DNA of 5,120 bases from the NCBI GenBank assembly GCA_023475715.1, contig JAMCVO010000490.1, positions 1 to 5,120 on the forward strand, read 5' to 3'. Source of the DNA: Actinomycetota bacterium (GTDB lineage: Bacteria > Actinomycetota > Humimicrobiia > Humimicrobiales > Humimicrobiaceae). The notes below the pieces were generated by a model that was not told where the DNA came from, made no database searches, and saw nothing but the letters and a program-made list of their open reading frames with translations. Position 1 is the first letter of the stretch; each line of letters starts with the position of its first letter. This document shows positions 4,694-5,120 of this stretch, piece after piece. Position numbers and translations under genes: made by a program.

Positions 4694-5120
4694 ATTCTTA
4701 AGAAAAATAATAATTCCAAAGTAATTCTTTTTTCTTCAGTAAAAGGAGGAAATGGGGCAAGTTTTATTTCAAATTGTGTATCGTCTTACTTTGCTAAAAC
4801 AAAAATTCAAAATATTCTTCTTTTGGACCTTAATATTGGTAAACGTGATTCCCGCATCATCTTTAATTTAGAAGAAAAAGATTTAAGAGATATTGGTGAT
4901 ATAGAAGATTCAATTAAAGAAATTGATATTTCTTTATTAAAAAGGCTTGTTGTAAATTTTGACAACAGCCTGAATTTAATTTTGCCGCCACTTAAACTTG
5001 AAAAAAATAAAATATGCTTCGGTAAAAACTTAAGCTTACTTCTTGGAATATTAAAACATTATTTTGAAATAATCTGTGTTGATTTTCCGTATTACTTGTT
5101 TATGAAAAATGATTTTGATT
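4694..5120 (+). CDS. tadZ: TadZ/CpaE-like deviant-Walker (ParA/MinD family) ATPase, partial, start uncertain
   Basis: The frame is open from just after a TAG at 4673-4675 to the right edge, in the +1 frame relative to cpaB. It has a deviant Walker A, SSVKGGNGASF (4733-4765), with the signature lysine but Ala in place of the second lysine, as in TadZ/CpaE. ILLLDLNIGKRDS (near 4815-4853) corresponds to the A' region, LILPP (near 4975) to the usual LPxP strand, and FEIICVDFP (near 5063-5089) to Walker B. Such ATPases mark the pole or localise the Tad pilus machine at the membrane. The receiver-like N-terminal domain common in CpaE is absent. No ATG, GTG or TTG lies between 4676 and Walker A. The ATT at 4694 gives a sensible N-terminus (LKKNNNSKVILF), so I used it provisionally. 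The alternative is fusion to CpaB through a frameshift or one-base error in 4676-4683. The C-terminus is off the window. Confidence 0.72.
   Translation, partial: MLKKNNNSKVILFSSVKGGNGASFISNCVSSYFAKTKIQNILLLDLNIGKRDSRIIFNLEEKDLRDIGDIEDSIKEIDISLLKRLVVNFDNSLNLILPPLKLEKNKICFGKNLSLLLGILKHYFEIICVDFPYYLFMKNDFD

Noticed and set aside
4742..4871. A perfect AAAGGAGG followed by ATG at 4752 and a 39-codon frame
   Set aside because: AAAGGAGGA simply encodes the Lys-Gly-Gly of the Walker A motif in the ATPase frame. The spacing to the ATG is only about two bases, and the small frame has no coding character.

Overview
The window looks like chromosomal DNA from a low-GC bacterium, probably Bacillota-like or another low-GC lineage; the sequence does not settle the phylum. 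Supporting signs are the AT-rich base composition, strong AGGAGG-type ribosome binding sites on two genes, a lipobox lipoprotein, and a CorA-family protein of the type common in Clostridia-like genomes. No rRNA, tRNA, CRISPR array or intact transposase gene is visible.

Left part (1-2320), both genes leftward. At the left edge is a CorA-family divalent metal transporter, cut off before its membrane segments (1-764). About 280 bases to its right is the 3' end of a 424-residue secreted lipoprotein (1046-2320). It has two tandem copies of an Ig-like beta module followed by a PsbP-like C-terminal domain. A 14-bp hairpin with a U-run in the gap looks like the lipoprotein gene's terminator, so the two genes are probably separate transcription units.

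Middle part (2321-3523). A 150-bp, very AT-rich divergent promoter region carries six GTTATT motifs. It separates the lipoprotein gene from rightward rlmN, the radical-SAM 23S rRNA A2503 (and usually tRNA A37) methyltransferase. All expected cysteines are present. rlmN has no visible Shine-Dalgarno sequence and may be nearly leaderless.

Right part (3524-5120). A 548-bp gene-free stretch holds a cluster of direct and inverted repeats built around ACATAGGTTAC, resembling a degenerate insertion-sequence end or MITE. Beyond it, base composition falls sharply and the start of a Tad/Flp-pilus-like locus appears: a short membrane-anchored SAF/CpaB-like protein (4072-4683), then a TadZ/CpaE-like deviant-Walker ATPase that runs off the right edge. 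The ATPase frame overlaps the cpaB stop and contains no ATG, GTG or TTG start before its Walker A motif. The two are therefore either a frameshifted fusion, a gene with a rare start codon, or the product of a single-base error.

The most interesting points are the cpaB/ATPase junction, the repeat cluster at the composition boundary, and the unassigned duplicated-domain lipoprotein. I found no clearly new multi-gene system in the window.
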